This document shows positions 42,990 to 52,197 of a stretch of DNA of 64,000 nt, piece after piece; position 1 is the stretch's first letter, and every line of letters starts with the position of its first letter. The notes below the pieces were generated by a model. That model saw only the letters and a program-made list of their open reading frames with translations. It was not told where the DNA came from and did no database searches. Source of the stretch: Chthoniobacterales bacterium (GTDB lineage Bacteria > Verrucomicrobiota > Verrucomicrobiia > Chthoniobacterales > Terrimicrobiaceae); the NCBI GenBank assembly GCA_014879575.1, contig JACSRU010000115.1, positions 99,595-163,594 of the forward strand, given 5' to 3'. Position numbers and translations under genes: made by a program.

Positions 42990-44110
42990 AACAGGATTGC
43001 CCTCCCGTGCTCCCTGAATGCCTCTAGGAAGCTTTTTGGTTGTTTCCCGATGTAGATCACCACTTGGCCTTGCAGTGGTATCCCACCGGGGTTTCCGTGC
43101 CTGTCTATGAACCGCACGCGCCCCTTTATCAGACAGATTGCGCTGGCAACTTCCAGGAGGCGGTGGAACCAGTTTGTATCTGTAGCATTGTTCACCAGGA
43201 TACAGGCCTGTTCATACTCCCCTTCCTCATACTTCGAGGCAGCCATTTCCGCGAATTCCCGTATCAGGCTGGAGGCATACGGCGGATTCAACCACACATT
43301 CCCGAACCAGACATTTTTCAGGCCGTCATCCTCCTTGGTGTAGTATTCCGCTGCCTTCACATTCTCGTTGGCAACCGCACAGGAGGCAGGATCGAGATCA
43401 ATTGAGCCCATACAGGCCAATCCAGACGCAATGAGGTTGTGGGGTGAATACCACTCGAATTCGCCGGTTGCATTCGAGACATGGGATTTCTTTACCGCCT
43501 CGACAATTTCCTTTTTGGGCAGGGCGACCAGGGCAGCCTGTTCCTCCTTTGGCAGGGTGGACAGTTCAGCAGCGGTGGAGGCCCCAATCCTCTTTTCCCT
43601 CACCGCCTGTTTCAGCTCCTCAGCCCCGTTCTCAGCTACATCCTTGAGGTGTTCGTATGTCTTTCGGGACACACCAGCTTGGGATGCCAGGGACTCGTTT
43701 ACCTCACCATTTTCCCGTTCCGGTAAATTTACCGCCACGGGAGATTCAGGCCCACGAAGCAGGCTGGCCATTTTTCTTTCCGCAGCTTGAGCCCGCAGGA
43801 TAGCCCGCTTCTTTTCCAGCAGTGGCACCCTGTCAATCGGCTGGAGGTTCCGCCTGCCAACCTGATTGTCGATTATCCACAGGGTTGCCCCTTCACGGCT
43901 TTCAAACTCTTTCTCCGCTACCGTATATGGGATATTGTGTTTCGAGCAGATAGAATGCCTGTTGTGGCCATCTATCAGGGTATCCTGCCAAACAACCAAC
44001 GGTTCCCGGCATCCATCGGATATTATGTTCTGTTCCAGTTGTTCCAGCTCATCCGCAGATGGTGGAGGCACTAGCGATCTGAATTCATTATCAATTATTA
44101 TGGGGTTCAT
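42986..44110 (-). CDS. ParB-N domain fused to phage-type DNA adenine methyltransferase
   Basis: A 374-aa protein. Residues 1-110 are ParB/Srx-like (VPPPSADELEQLEQNIISDG, LVVWQDTLIDGHNRHSIC, then EATLWIIDNQ-type helix). A helix-turn-helix-like middle (SLASQAGVSRKTYEHLKDVA) follows. Residues 215-374 are a Dam_phage-type N6-adenine methyltransferase: FEWYSPHNLI, GSIDLDPASC and the catalytic VWLNPPYASS. It could mark the element's DNA or its origin. The ATG at 44110 follows TATAAT by 5 bp. Confidence 0.82.
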   Translation of the reverse strand: MNPIIIDNEFRSLVPPPSADELEQLEQNIISDGCREPLVVWQDTLIDGHNRHSICSKHNIPYTVAEKEFESREGATLWIIDNQVGRRNLQPIDRVPLLEKKRAILRAQAAERKMASLLRGPESPVAVNLPERENGEVNESLASQAGVSRKTYEHLKDVAENGAEELKQAVREKRIGASTAAELSTLPKEEQAALVALPKKEIVEAVKKSHVSNATGEFEWYSPHNLIASGLACMGSIDLDPASCAVANENVKAAEYYTKEDDGLKNVWFGNVWLNPPYASSLIREFAEMAASKYEEGEYEQACILVNNATDTNWFHRLLEVASAICLIKGRVRFIDRHGNPGGIPLQGQVVIYIGKQPKSFLEAFREHGRAILL

Positions 44111-44115
44111 CCCCA

Positions 44116-44121
44116 ATTATA
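44116..44121 (-). promoter_or_regulatory. Leaderless -10 box
   Basis: TATAAT ending 5 bp before the ATG at 44110. Confidence 0.6.
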
Positions 44122-44149
44122 GAGGATAGCCTATTGCATGTAATATTGA

Positions 44150-45748
44150 TTACGGGGTTGGAATAGGTGTTGCCGATGGCCACACAACATTTGAAGTCAC
44201 ATCCAATACACCATTCCGATAAATCTTGATTGTGAACGAGGGATTGGCCGCAATGGACTTGAAGTTGAGGTGGGAGCTAATGTCCACAACGGATTTACCA
44301 AGGGCCGTGCCATAGATGTTGTTTCCACCATCCATGAAAGCATTCGTTGGTTCCACCGATACAGAATATGCGACTGAATAAGAATTCGGATTCTGAAATC
44401 TGACAGTCATTGTGCCGGAAGTCCAAAACTCGGTAATGACAGCAGGGGTTCCAGGTTCCGCCACAACTTCAACAAATGGAGATGGTGAAGGCGTTGGGGT
44501 TGGTGTCGCTGGAGATTTCCACCACGGGCGGGCCAAGGTTTGCGAAGAGTCTGCCGCAGGGAATGTGGTTTCCCCCGCAACATGCTGGAAATATCCAATC
44601 TGCCCGATGATCGGGATTGTTCCAGGCACCGTTGAAATCAGCGATAAAACCGGATTGTCCATTGGAGTTGGAACATCCAAGCGCAGCACGACAAGCTTGT
44701 CTGACGCCCCTGCAATGTCAGGTTCACGACTCCATCCAGCAGGTGTCACCAGTTCAACATTCATGGTAGTTGGCACAGTCAGATAGAGCCAGACAGTATC
44801 GGTTATCGTGCCCGTGGCCGTTGGCACGACTGTCAGCAGGATTTCTTGCCCTACCTCTGTTGACGTGGGGGCAATGGCTGAATTGCCGAAACTGAAACTA
44901 TTGTCCCCAGGTGATTGGACAACCGGAGTCGGCGAGGGAGAAGGTGAAGCGGTCGGGGATGGGCTCGCAGAAGCTTCTGGGGTTGCCGTGGCAGTTGGCC
45001 CAGGTGTCGGGGTTGGCACAACAGTTGGGGCGGGAGTAGCTGTGGGGACCACCGTTGCCACTGGGGTTGCCGTTGCCGTTGGTGCAGGTGTGGCGGTAGG
45101 AGAAGACTGAGGATCTGTAGGGGAAGGTTCCGGGGTTGGAGTTGGCAAGTTGTCCTCTGGAGCAGGCGTTGGATCTGGATCGCCAACAGATACCCACCAT
45201 TTGGCGGGGTTTGGATTTGAAGTATTGATTGCCAACCGCAGGGAGAGTTTGTTGTTGATGCTCGCATCCGTGACAATCTGGCCGTTGAGGATTCGGTAAT
45301 TTCCGCGAGTGGCGGGGGACAGCATGGTTTGAGCCCGTGCAAGCAAAGCGGCTTGGCTTGAATCACCTTTGGTGGCAGCAAGCACACTTGCTGTTGATGG
45401 TTGAGCCACTACCCAGCTTTCCAAAGCCTCTTTCAACTGAGCCTTTTGTTGCTCGCAGGTAACATCATTGGCCTGTTGTGCTGAATTCTGGTTACTTGTG
45501 AGGAGGACCGCAGAGAATATGGTGATGCAGATTACAACTGCCAATAGCTCGATAAGGGTAAATCCTTTATTGTTCCGTCCAGGAACCCGCATACGAGATT
45601 GACAAGTTTGAATTGGAGTAGGCGGGGGTGTTGGATTAAGGAATATCTGTCGCATCTGAAATGAATTAACAATATGAGAGGCGATTTGAGGGGTTTGTTT
45701 TAATATGCGAAGATAAAGTTCTCCGACTTTTTGAGTATGTGTGTGCAT
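44150..45748 (-). CDS. Type IV prepilin-like surface protein with long leader and P/T linker
   Basis: A 532-aa protein. NNKGFTLIELLAVVICITIF at about residue 60 is a standard prepilin cleavage and N-methylation site with Glu at +5. The leader before it is unusually long (about 60 aa) if the promoter-supported ATG at 45748 is used. An internal Met nearer the site is an alternative. A pilin head domain is followed by a 70-residue linker of T-P/A-T-P repeats and two beta-rich domains separated by a second P/S/T linker. Likely a pilus tip or adhesin subunit. Confidence 0.75.
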   Translation of the reverse strand: MHTHTQKVGELYLRILKQTPQIASHIVNSFQMRQIFLNPTPPPTPIQTCQSRMRVPGRNNKGFTLIELLAVVICITIFSAVLLTSNQNSAQQANDVTCEQQKAQLKEALESWVVAQPSTASVLAATKGDSSQAALLARAQTMLSPATRGNYRILNGQIVTDASINNKLSLRLAINTSNPNPAKWWVSVGDPDPTPAPEDNLPTPTPEPSPTDPQSSPTATPAPTATATPVATVVPTATPAPTVVPTPTPGPTATATPEASASPSPTASPSPSPTPVVQSPGDNSFSFGNSAIAPTSTEVGQEILLTVVPTATGTITDTVWLYLTVPTTMNVELVTPAGWSREPDIAGASDKLVVLRLDVPTPMDNPVLSLISTVPGTIPIIGQIGYFQHVAGETTFPAADSSQTLARPWWKSPATPTPTPSPSPFVEVVAEPGTPAVITEFWTSGTMTVRFQNPNSYSVAYSVSVEPTNAFMDGGNNIYGTALGKSVVDISSHLNFKSIAANPSFTIKIYRNGVLDVTSNVVWPSATPIPTP

Positions 45749-45753
45749 ACTCA

Positions 45754-45765
45754 ATTATAGCAGAT
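45754..45765 (-). promoter_or_regulatory. Leaderless promoter ATCTGCTATAAT
   Basis: Exact 12-mer. TATAAT ends 5 bp before the ATG at 45748. Confidence 0.7.
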
Positions 45766-45785
45766 GATTTGTTAACCCTATATTA

Positions 45786-47870
45786 TCAGATAAGCCTTCC
45801 CTCTTGATGATAGTTATCAACCGCGTTATGGGTTCCTTGCACTACCTTGAAACCTTGGCTTGCGGCGGTTTGCGAAAGCTGGCCGGTTGACTTCAACCTC
45901 TGCATCAATGTTTGCGGCTTTTTGGGTGTCTGGGCTGCCTGTGTGGTTCCGGTTGGAACAGGAGAATCCGCCACTGGGGTTGAACCACCGCCAGAATCGC
46001 CAGATGGAATAGACACCGAAGAGGGCGCTGGAGATCCGCCAATATCAGGCACTGGAGGCGGGGAAGCAGAAACCCGCTTTGCTGCCAGTTGGGATTCGAT
46101 ATTCGCCGCAGCGGCACTTTGACGGGTTGCACCAAGGGTAGCATTACTGGCACCAGCCATCTGGGCAGGCGCAAGAACTTGAGCGCCACCACCCACCATT
46201 GCAGGCGCACCGGCAGCAGCAGGTCCAGCAGAGGAACCGGCAGCAAGGGCCTGTGTCGCCCCAGATGCAAGGGAACCAGCTCCACTGGCGGCTGAACCTG
46301 CCCCACTCGCCGCAGCCCCTCCCCCAGCCGCCAGAGCGCCTGCACCAGCCACCGCTGCCCCTCCTGCGAGCATGGGGATACCGACCCCGGCAAGAACCCC
46401 ACCAATGCCAGCAGTCAGCATACCGGCCATGATTGTCCCGACCGGACTTGAACCCTCAATAATCGCCTTTGTGACTTTTGGACATTTCCAGAGAACCACA
46501 ATCACGCCCACAAGCCAGATGGCCAGGTAGATCACTTGGAATGGCAAGAACATCATGGGCGAATACTGAATCCACGAGTAAAGCTGGCTCATTATCCCCT
46601 CAAAAACCGACAGCATCACCATTGCCACCACCGGCATAATGGCAGCGGTAATCAATCCGTTCCATGTGCCCTTGAAAGCCCGTTGTGTTGAGTCCAGGAA
46701 CCAGAGCGGGTATGTAATGACTGTCAGCACCACAGTCATTTCCAAGAAGAATTGTGAGAGCCGTAGAACTATCCAGGCAATAAACGGAATGAGGACTGAA
46801 CCAATATATGTGCAGCTCCATTGGGCCAACCCGTTCACCCAGCCCATCATGTTTTTCACCGATTTATTGATGAGCGCCCCCAAGCCGGTGGGCGGGGAGA
46901 TGGCATAGGTTTTCTGCCCTTGTTCCGATGCGGCCACCTCAACCTGATTTTTGAAATCTGCCTGAACAACGGTGGGATCTTCGCCCGAAGCGATTCGCTT
47001 GATATATTCCGCTATCATCGCCTGTGTCTTGGTTTGGAATTCCTTGTTGTTGCCCACCGCCTCAGGAAAATTGTTCCAGGCGGTTTTGAATGAGGAGGCG
47101 GCCAGAATGTCATCTTCCGCAGATGTGCCGGACGGATTTGGCAATGGGATTTGAGGGAGTGTGGGCGAGACATTGGCAAGACTCTGGTTGTATGCTTGTA
47201 GCAGCGGATAAACCTGTGATGCCGTGCCTTGAGAAACATACGCTGCCAGTTTGCCCTGTTGCTCGACTATCGCGTCCCTGATGATGTTGTTGTAGGAATT
47301 GGCCAGAATATCTGATTTCTTCAATCCCTCTTTGAAGCTGTCCCCCATCCCGTTGACGGTGGCCTGAATTACAGCCATTCCGCCACTCTGGATGACTCGC
47401 GCAGACGCATAGATGTAATCGGGGTGGAAAATGAAAATGAGCCCGAGCATGAATTTCAGGCCTATCTGGACGAAATTCACGCCCTCTTTTTGCAGTCCCG
47501 AAATCACGGCACCAGCCACGAAAATGAGCATCATCAGCCCTGTGAACGCCTTTACGAAAGTGTTCTGGAGCTTGAACGCGCTTATCCCGAAGAAATTTGA
47601 GACAGGCCCGCCATTGTTTTGGCGGTATTCAGTAATGTAGTCCTCAAATCCCAGCGGCGGATCTGTGAGGAAATAAGAAAGGAAACCAGATCCGCCTTCT
47701 GTTTTCGTGTTCTGGATAGCATTCTTGAATCCCTCGAAACTATATCTGCTATCTGCAAACAGGCCAGTAGAGCCCGACTGCATTGGAATAGAACCGGTAT
47801 TATCAATCTGAGCCGATGCCAAGATTGGAGAAAACGAAAATAGGAGTATGGCCAAGATTACTGGTTTCAT
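45786..47870 (-). CDS. VirB6/TrbL-like type IV secretion membrane protein
   Basis: A 694-aa protein. A signal sequence (MKPVILAILLFSFSPILASA) is followed by a periplasmic part, then about seven membrane helices: 100-135 region, 320-400 region and 420-470 region. A long Ala/Gly-rich segment (480-570) and a P/S-rich cytoplasmic-looking tail follow. This layout is typical of VirB6/TrbL inner-membrane channel proteins of conjugation systems. The start at 47870 is chosen because the -10 box leaves no room before the ATG at 47876. Confidence 0.75.
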   Translation of the reverse strand: MKPVILAILLFSFSPILASAQIDNTGSIPMQSGSTGLFADSRYSFEGFKNAIQNTKTEGGSGFLSYFLTDPPLGFEDYITEYRQNNGGPVSNFFGISAFKLQNTFVKAFTGLMMLIFVAGAVISGLQKEGVNFVQIGLKFMLGLIFIFHPDYIYASARVIQSGGMAVIQATVNGMGDSFKEGLKKSDILANSYNNIIRDAIVEQQGKLAAYVSQGTASQVYPLLQAYNQSLANVSPTLPQIPLPNPSGTSAEDDILAASSFKTAWNNFPEAVGNNKEFQTKTQAMIAEYIKRIASGEDPTVVQADFKNQVEVAASEQGQKTYAISPPTGLGALINKSVKNMMGWVNGLAQWSCTYIGSVLIPFIAWIVLRLSQFFLEMTVVLTVITYPLWFLDSTQRAFKGTWNGLITAAIMPVVAMVMLSVFEGIMSQLYSWIQYSPMMFLPFQVIYLAIWLVGVIVVLWKCPKVTKAIIEGSSPVGTIMAGMLTAGIGGVLAGVGIPMLAGGAAVAGAGALAAGGGAAASGAGSAASGAGSLASGATQALAAGSSAGPAAAGAPAMVGGGAQVLAPAQMAGASNATLGATRQSAAAANIESQLAAKRVSASPPPVPDIGGSPAPSSVSIPSGDSGGGSTPVADSPVPTGTTQAAQTPKKPQTLMQRLKSTGQLSQTAASQGFKVVQGTHNAVDNYHQEGRLI

Positions 47871-47876
47871 ACTCAT

Positions 47877-47888
47877 ATTATAACAGAT
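47877..47888 (-). promoter_or_regulatory. Leaderless promoter (ATCTGTTATAAT)
   Basis: One base off the 12-mer. TATAAT ends 6 bp before the ATG at 47870. Confidence 0.65.
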
Positions 47889-47900
47889 GCGGTGAAGAGG

Positions 47901-48269
47901 TTATTCGTAATAGAATCCTTTCGCCGATGTCCATGCCAGTTGATGAGGAATGGCAGGAGCATTATTTGGAAATGTGACTGTCACATACGGATAGCGCCAG
48001 CAGTGCGACACCCCGTTTGCATGTTCCTTCGTGTTCGCCGTGCCCTTGACTCCCATCAGGTTCAGGAGGCACAAGGCTTGTGAGACTGGGGAGCCATTGG
48101 CATGGTGGGCGTCAATCTCGGCTTGTCCGATGCCAGCTTGTGCCCTTTGGGCATTCAAGTTGGCAATAGCTTTGGCGGGATCGTTATCCACAGCGAATGC
48201 AGTTGTGATTGCAGTTATAGCCAACAGTAGGATGGCTCCGGTTTTTGTGTTCATGGTTTTTGTGTTCAT
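47901..48269 (-). CDS. Hypothetical secreted protein
   Basis: A 122-aa protein. Two tandem MNTKT starts precede a signal peptide (GAILLLAITAITTAFA), giving a mature domain of about 95 residues with two or three cysteines (SQALCLLNLMGVKG, SHCWRYPYVTVTFPN). It lies between the VirB6-like gene and the giant prepilin gene in the same direction. No family was recognised. Confidence 0.55.
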   Translation of the reverse strand: MNTKTMNTKTGAILLLAITAITTAFAVDNDPAKAIANLNAQRAQAGIGQAEIDAHHANGSPVSQALCLLNLMGVKGTANTKEHANGVSHCWRYPYVTVTFPNNAPAIPHQLAWTSAKGFYYE

Positions 48270-48273
48270 GGGG

Positions 48274-51200
48274 TTATTTGTAAGGGTTGCTGAATGGATC
48301 TCCGCTTTGTGTCCAATGCACAGTGCCGTATGGTGTCCACTGCGTGTATGGCAAGGTCCAGACGTTCGATTTTGAATATGCCGGAAGCACACTCGCTGGA
48401 GTCAGGCCAGGAATTGAGGCAGGCGGAGTTGCCGTGTTCACGAAATCCAGATCATCGGCAACCGCATCTGGGGCATAGATGTAATATGGCCTTGTCTTGC
48501 CAGCAGGTTTACCGGCCATTTGCAGTGTATTTGTCCAATCCCTATAAACGGTGACTCCCTGTGCAGGAACGTAATTGTCTGGCACGTAGGTTGCCACTGG
48601 AGGGCGAGCGACGATTTTCAGGTAATTCTGCCAGTTGCCTGTGAAGCTCTGACTGTTCGGCAATTGCAGTTGAGAGAATGCCGAGGAAGGAGAATTCCAC
48701 GCAGCCTGATAGCCGTTGTTTCTGGCAGCTAGGGCAGCTTGGTAAACCTCGAATGCCTGCCCTTTGGAGCTGTATGTATCGAATGACCGACTGGCCTGTA
48801 TGCCCTCGCACGATGCCGAAACTGTGTAGCTGCCAACAGTGGGAGCCCACAGGTAAACCATGAATGTTTTCGTTCCCGACACGTATCCAGTCCAGGTGAA
48901 CGAGCCTGTTCCAATTGTGCCCCCCGTGAATCCACCGTCCGTTGTCACGAGCACCATATCTGCCCCGCCCGCATCAAATGTCAGCGTCACAGTGCCAGAA
49001 TTGGCTGGAGTGATGGATATAGGAAACACGGGTTGTTCCATCGGAATCTCCATGCTCTGCAATCCAGAAATGCCAAGGGCCACGGCGGGGGTTGGTGTGG
49101 GCTGTGCAATTGCGCTGATAGTGCAGGATGTATTGCCCGTCAGGACAGGGATGGAGGAACCATCAAGTGTAGAACCATTAACCGAGAGATTCACGCCCAG
49201 GGTTGTTGAACCGGCCTGCGATGCGGTGACTGGGACTATCAGCGTCTTTCCACCGGCTGGCACAGTGCCCAACCAATCGTAGTATCCGAGCTGCCCAGGA
49301 AGATTCATGGCAAAGACATCCGCCATGCTGATGCCACCATACCATCCGAGGTAGGTTTCAAGGGAGGCCCCGTATTTCTGCAATGCAGCCTCCTCGTTTG
49401 ATGCGTAGTTTACGCCTGTCCATTGAGAGCCCCAGACATACTTGTTGTAGTCCGCTTGGCTTGGCGGGCTGGAGATTGGAGGATCTGGAACAATTGTCCA
49501 ACCAGACGGCAGTGACAGGCTCGCATGGACATCCGCCATATCGGCACTGGGTTGGAGTTCGATAGTTACCTGCCCACTTTCTCCAACCAAAAGATTCTCA
49601 GGCCCAGTTAGACTGACATTGAGGGATGGAGGAACTGGGGTGGGAACCGCAACTGCGATAGCGCATACCGCAGTGGTTTCATTCCCATTCCATTGCGCCA
49701 GTGCGGAAAGGGTGTCTGAACTATTGCCGTATCCCCGTAGTGAATAAGTGAGGGTTGATGTTCCGGCAGGCACGGTGCCATACCAGGTGTAATACTCGTG
49801 ATCCCACCAGGTAGAGAACATGGCGGCCACCTTTTCAATCGTGTCACAATTGGCCCATGAATACCAAGAGATGTAGGTTGCTAGGTCGGTATTCTGAGTG
49901 GCCGCACAGCCTTCCTCGTTCGATGCGTAGTTGCCACCATACCACAGCAGACGATTGTAATCCGCCTGCGAAATGGGGAACTGTAAAGCTGGATACCCGA
50001 ACCCGTTTGGAGCAGCGATATACAAATTGACATCCGCTATTTCCGTATTCGCCGTTAGGGTGACTGTTACCTCTGTTGTCTGCGGATATGTGGCAGTTGA
50101 TGGCGCGGCGGATATTGCCAAAGCCAAAGATGGTATTGGCGTTGCGCTTGGGAGGGGAGTTGGGGTTGGGGATGACGGTTCAGAACCAACTTCCACTGGG
50201 GTTGTTGCGGTGGTTGTCCCTGCATCCGAAACCGCAGTTGCTACGAGATCAGCGGCAGTATTGCCGAAGGCAAGAAGAGCGAATGTGAGCGTTTTTCCAT
50301 CCGCAGGCACAGGGCCATTCCAGCGGTAGCTTGTCTGATAGAGCTGCCCATACCCATTCTTGAAGGCAACGACATCATCCAGTGAAGTTGTTCCCGGATA
50401 CCATGAGAGATAAGTTGGCAAATCAATGCCCCAATCAGCCAAGGCCTCCTCGTTTGATTGATAATTACCATACCAGAGGTAATCGTTGTAGTCGGCTTGT
50501 GTGAGTGGGTTTGGCAGGCTAGATCCCGATGGGAGGCCCAGCACCCAGCCCATTGGAACCGGGACTGATACGGACACGTTGGCGAGACTCTGATTCGGCA
50601 CCAAACGGAGTTGCACGTCTGTTGTGGCCATCGAGACGGTGAATGCCGGGGCAGTGATTGCCATCGTCAGAGATGGAACTGGGGTTGGTGTTGCCGTAGG
50701 GGTGGCCGTTGGTGCAGGTGTCGGAGTTACCCCACCTTCTGGAGTTGGTGCAGGAGTGGCGAATTCACCATTCCATGCCAAAGGTTTTTGCCCCGTGCAT
50801 GTTGTGAAGATTGGAGGCGTGGCAGACTCTCTGATGAGGAACGGCCCCACACCGTTTACTTTGGTTCTGACAGCCGTATATACAGCTTCAACGGAGGCTG
50901 TTTTGGGCAGAGGATTGCCACCGGCAGCAACATAACTCTGATATGCGCTATTCAGGGTTTGAATCTCCCTCTTGCACGCAGCTTCCAGGCCAGCGCATTT
51001 GTTCGCGCCCATTGTGGAGATCGAGAGGGCAGCCAGAATCAGGATAATCATCACCGAGCCCATCAGCTCTACAATGGAGTAGCCGCCAGTCTTGGACTTC
51101 TCGTATGGAAGTTTTGGGGGTAGCTCTTTATGGAGCCTGTTCCACAGCTTCTCAACGTCTTCATTGGCGTAGATGGCAGTCCTACCAGCTTTACCGGGTA

Positions 51201-51312
51201 TATGCGGTTTTATCCAACCGGCACCAAGGGCGCGGCGGAATATGCGTGAGTTTCTAATTTTGGCCAAAACTTCCTTGGTAGTCAGGCCTAATGGGGATTG
51301 GGGTGTTGTCAT
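48274..51312 (-). CDS. Giant prepilin-like protein with N-terminal HTH-like domain and three repeats
   Basis: A 1012-aa protein. Residues 9-62 look like a MerR/excisionase-type helix-turn-helix (LTTKEVLAKIRNSRIFRRAL, then AIYANEDVEKLWNRL). A prepilin site GG-YSIVELMG follows at 76-85, with Glu at +5 and a hydrophobic helix. After a pilin head come Pro/Thr linkers and three related beta domains. Each contains a QADYN-x-YLWYG/VWG, YASNEEA and TYLSWY block (about 275-315, 455-505 and 655-705). The C-terminal 200 residues are unique. Likely a pilus-tip adhesin. The HTH in the leader is very unusual. Confidence 0.65.
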   Translation of the reverse strand: MTTPQSPLGLTTKEVLAKIRNSRIFRRALGAGWIKPHIPGKAGRTAIYANEDVEKLWNRLHKELPPKLPYEKSKTGGYSIVELMGSVMIILILAALSISTMGANKCAGLEAACKREIQTLNSAYQSYVAAGGNPLPKTASVEAVYTAVRTKVNGVGPFLIRESATPPIFTTCTGQKPLAWNGEFATPAPTPEGGVTPTPAPTATPTATPTPVPSLTMAITAPAFTVSMATTDVQLRLVPNQSLANVSVSVPVPMGWVLGLPSGSSLPNPLTQADYNDYLWYGNYQSNEEALADWGIDLPTYLSWYPGTTSLDDVVAFKNGYGQLYQTSYRWNGPVPADGKTLTFALLAFGNTAADLVATAVSDAGTTTATTPVEVGSEPSSPTPTPLPSATPIPSLALAISAAPSTATYPQTTEVTVTLTANTEIADVNLYIAAPNGFGYPALQFPISQADYNRLLWYGGNYASNEEGCAATQNTDLATYISWYSWANCDTIEKVAAMFSTWWDHEYYTWYGTVPAGTSTLTYSLRGYGNSSDTLSALAQWNGNETTAVCAIAVAVPTPVPPSLNVSLTGPENLLVGESGQVTIELQPSADMADVHASLSLPSGWTIVPDPPISSPPSQADYNKYVWGSQWTGVNYASNEEAALQKYGASLETYLGWYGGISMADVFAMNLPGQLGYYDWLGTVPAGGKTLIVPVTASQAGSTTLGVNLSVNGSTLDGSSIPVLTGNTSCTISAIAQPTPTPAVALGISGLQSMEIPMEQPVFPISITPANSGTVTLTFDAGGADMVLVTTDGGFTGGTIGTGSFTWTGYVSGTKTFMVYLWAPTVGSYTVSASCEGIQASRSFDTYSSKGQAFEVYQAALAARNNGYQAAWNSPSSAFSQLQLPNSQSFTGNWQNYLKIVARPPVATYVPDNYVPAQGVTVYRDWTNTLQMAGKPAGKTRPYYIYAPDAVADDLDFVNTATPPASIPGLTPASVLPAYSKSNVWTLPYTQWTPYGTVHWTQSGDPFSNPYK

Positions 51313-51330
51313 ATATTGAATGGTTTAAGG

Positions 51331-51894
51331 TTAACGGAAAGGATCGGTTGGCGTGGAGTGGCCCTTGTATTGGCCATCTACGATTATGGGTTGAGCATCC
51401 GAGGACGCATTGGCTGAATCCCACGCCTCAAAATGGAAACCGGAGGTTGGATACCAGGACAGGTATTGTGTGTTGCCGTCTTTATCGGGCATTGCAAATC
51501 CACTCTCCCAGAACGTTGGATCGAGTATCAAAACAGTGAGCTGGGATGCCCCTTGCAGGTTTTGCGGCATAATTTCTGGCATTCCGAGATCGGGCTTTCC
51601 GGCTCCTGTTGAGCCAGCACCCACCATTGCGCTGTAAAGTTGGACTGCCCTACCGTAGGCTGGGCCTGCGTTGAACCAGGGCTGGACGCTGCCACCAGCC
51701 GCCGTGAATTGAGCATAGGCGCTGTTCAAGGTTTGAATCTGCCGTTTTTGGGCAGCTTCTCGGGAACCGGAGATGGCTCCATTTATTCCGGCAATTGCGA
51801 TACCAGCGAGGATTGCGATGATTGCGACTACTCCAAGTAGTTCAACAAGTGTGAATCCTTTGGAGTTTGATAGATTGTAATGTGGTGTTGTCAT
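51331..51894 (-). CDS. Type IV pilin-like protein
   Basis: A 187-aa protein with a normal short leader: MTTPHYNLSNSKG then FTLVELLGVVAIIAILAGIA with Glu at +5. The head domain is about 140 residues. It is preceded by an exact ATCTGCTATAAT promoter and followed, 18 bp later, by the giant prepilin gene, which shares the MTTP start. Likely the major or a minor pilin of an element-encoded pilus. Confidence 0.82.
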   Translation of the reverse strand: MTTPHYNLSNSKGFTLVELLGVVAIIAILAGIAIAGINGAISGSREAAQKRQIQTLNSAYAQFTAAGGSVQPWFNAGPAYGRAVQLYSAMVGAGSTGAGKPDLGMPEIMPQNLQGASQLTVLILDPTFWESGFAMPDKDGNTQYLSWYPTSGFHFEAWDSANASSDAQPIIVDGQYKGHSTPTDPFR

Positions 51895-51902
51895 ATTCAA
51901 CT

Positions 51903-51914
51903 ATTATAGCAGAT
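51903..51914 (-). promoter_or_regulatory. Leaderless promoter ATCTGCTATAAT
   Basis: Exact 12-mer. TATAAT ends 8 bp before the ATG at 51894. Upstream bases AAATGGGTGTTGCG also resemble those of the promoter at 63082. Confidence 0.7.
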
Positions 51915-52132
51915 ATGCGCAACACCCATTTAAGCGCTGAATGACACTAGCTTTGAACTATCTTTGATAACCTCGCATTATGAGTATCTTACATCTATAT
52001 GCAAATACGCTAATTTAATAGCATATAGGCGAATATGCTTGACTTTTCGCCTTTAATACGCTTTAATATATATGTAGTTCGGACAGCAAAAGACTATGGG
52101 TTACATTGTTCTTTTCGCCGATTACCACCGCA
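51915..52132. other. AT-rich divergent region with inverted repeats
   Basis: An AT-rich stretch between the pilin operon and the plus-strand helicase unit. ATATGC/GCATAT occurs three times in alternating orientation (51997-52038), and AATACGCTAATTTAATA (52004-52020) resembles TAATACGCTTTAATA (52054-52068). TTGACT at 52038 may be a plus-strand -35 box. It could hold a promoter, or be an iteron-like origin site. Confidence 0.4.
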
Positions 52133-52175
52133 CGCTGGCTCCGGTTCCCCGCTGGCTCCGGTTCCCTATGCCAGC
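52133..52175 (+). promoter_or_regulatory. GGTTCCC leader hairpin, copy 6, with a 17-bp tandem duplication
   Basis: The hairpin proper is GCTGGC/GCCAGC (52151-52175) around TCCGGTTCCCTAT. Its left half (CGCTGGCTCCGGTTCCC) is duplicated directly upstream at 52133-52149. The hairpin ends 22 nt before the ATG at 52198. Confidence 0.75.
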
Positions 52176-52197
52176 AACTCCCAAAACAAAAGAATAT

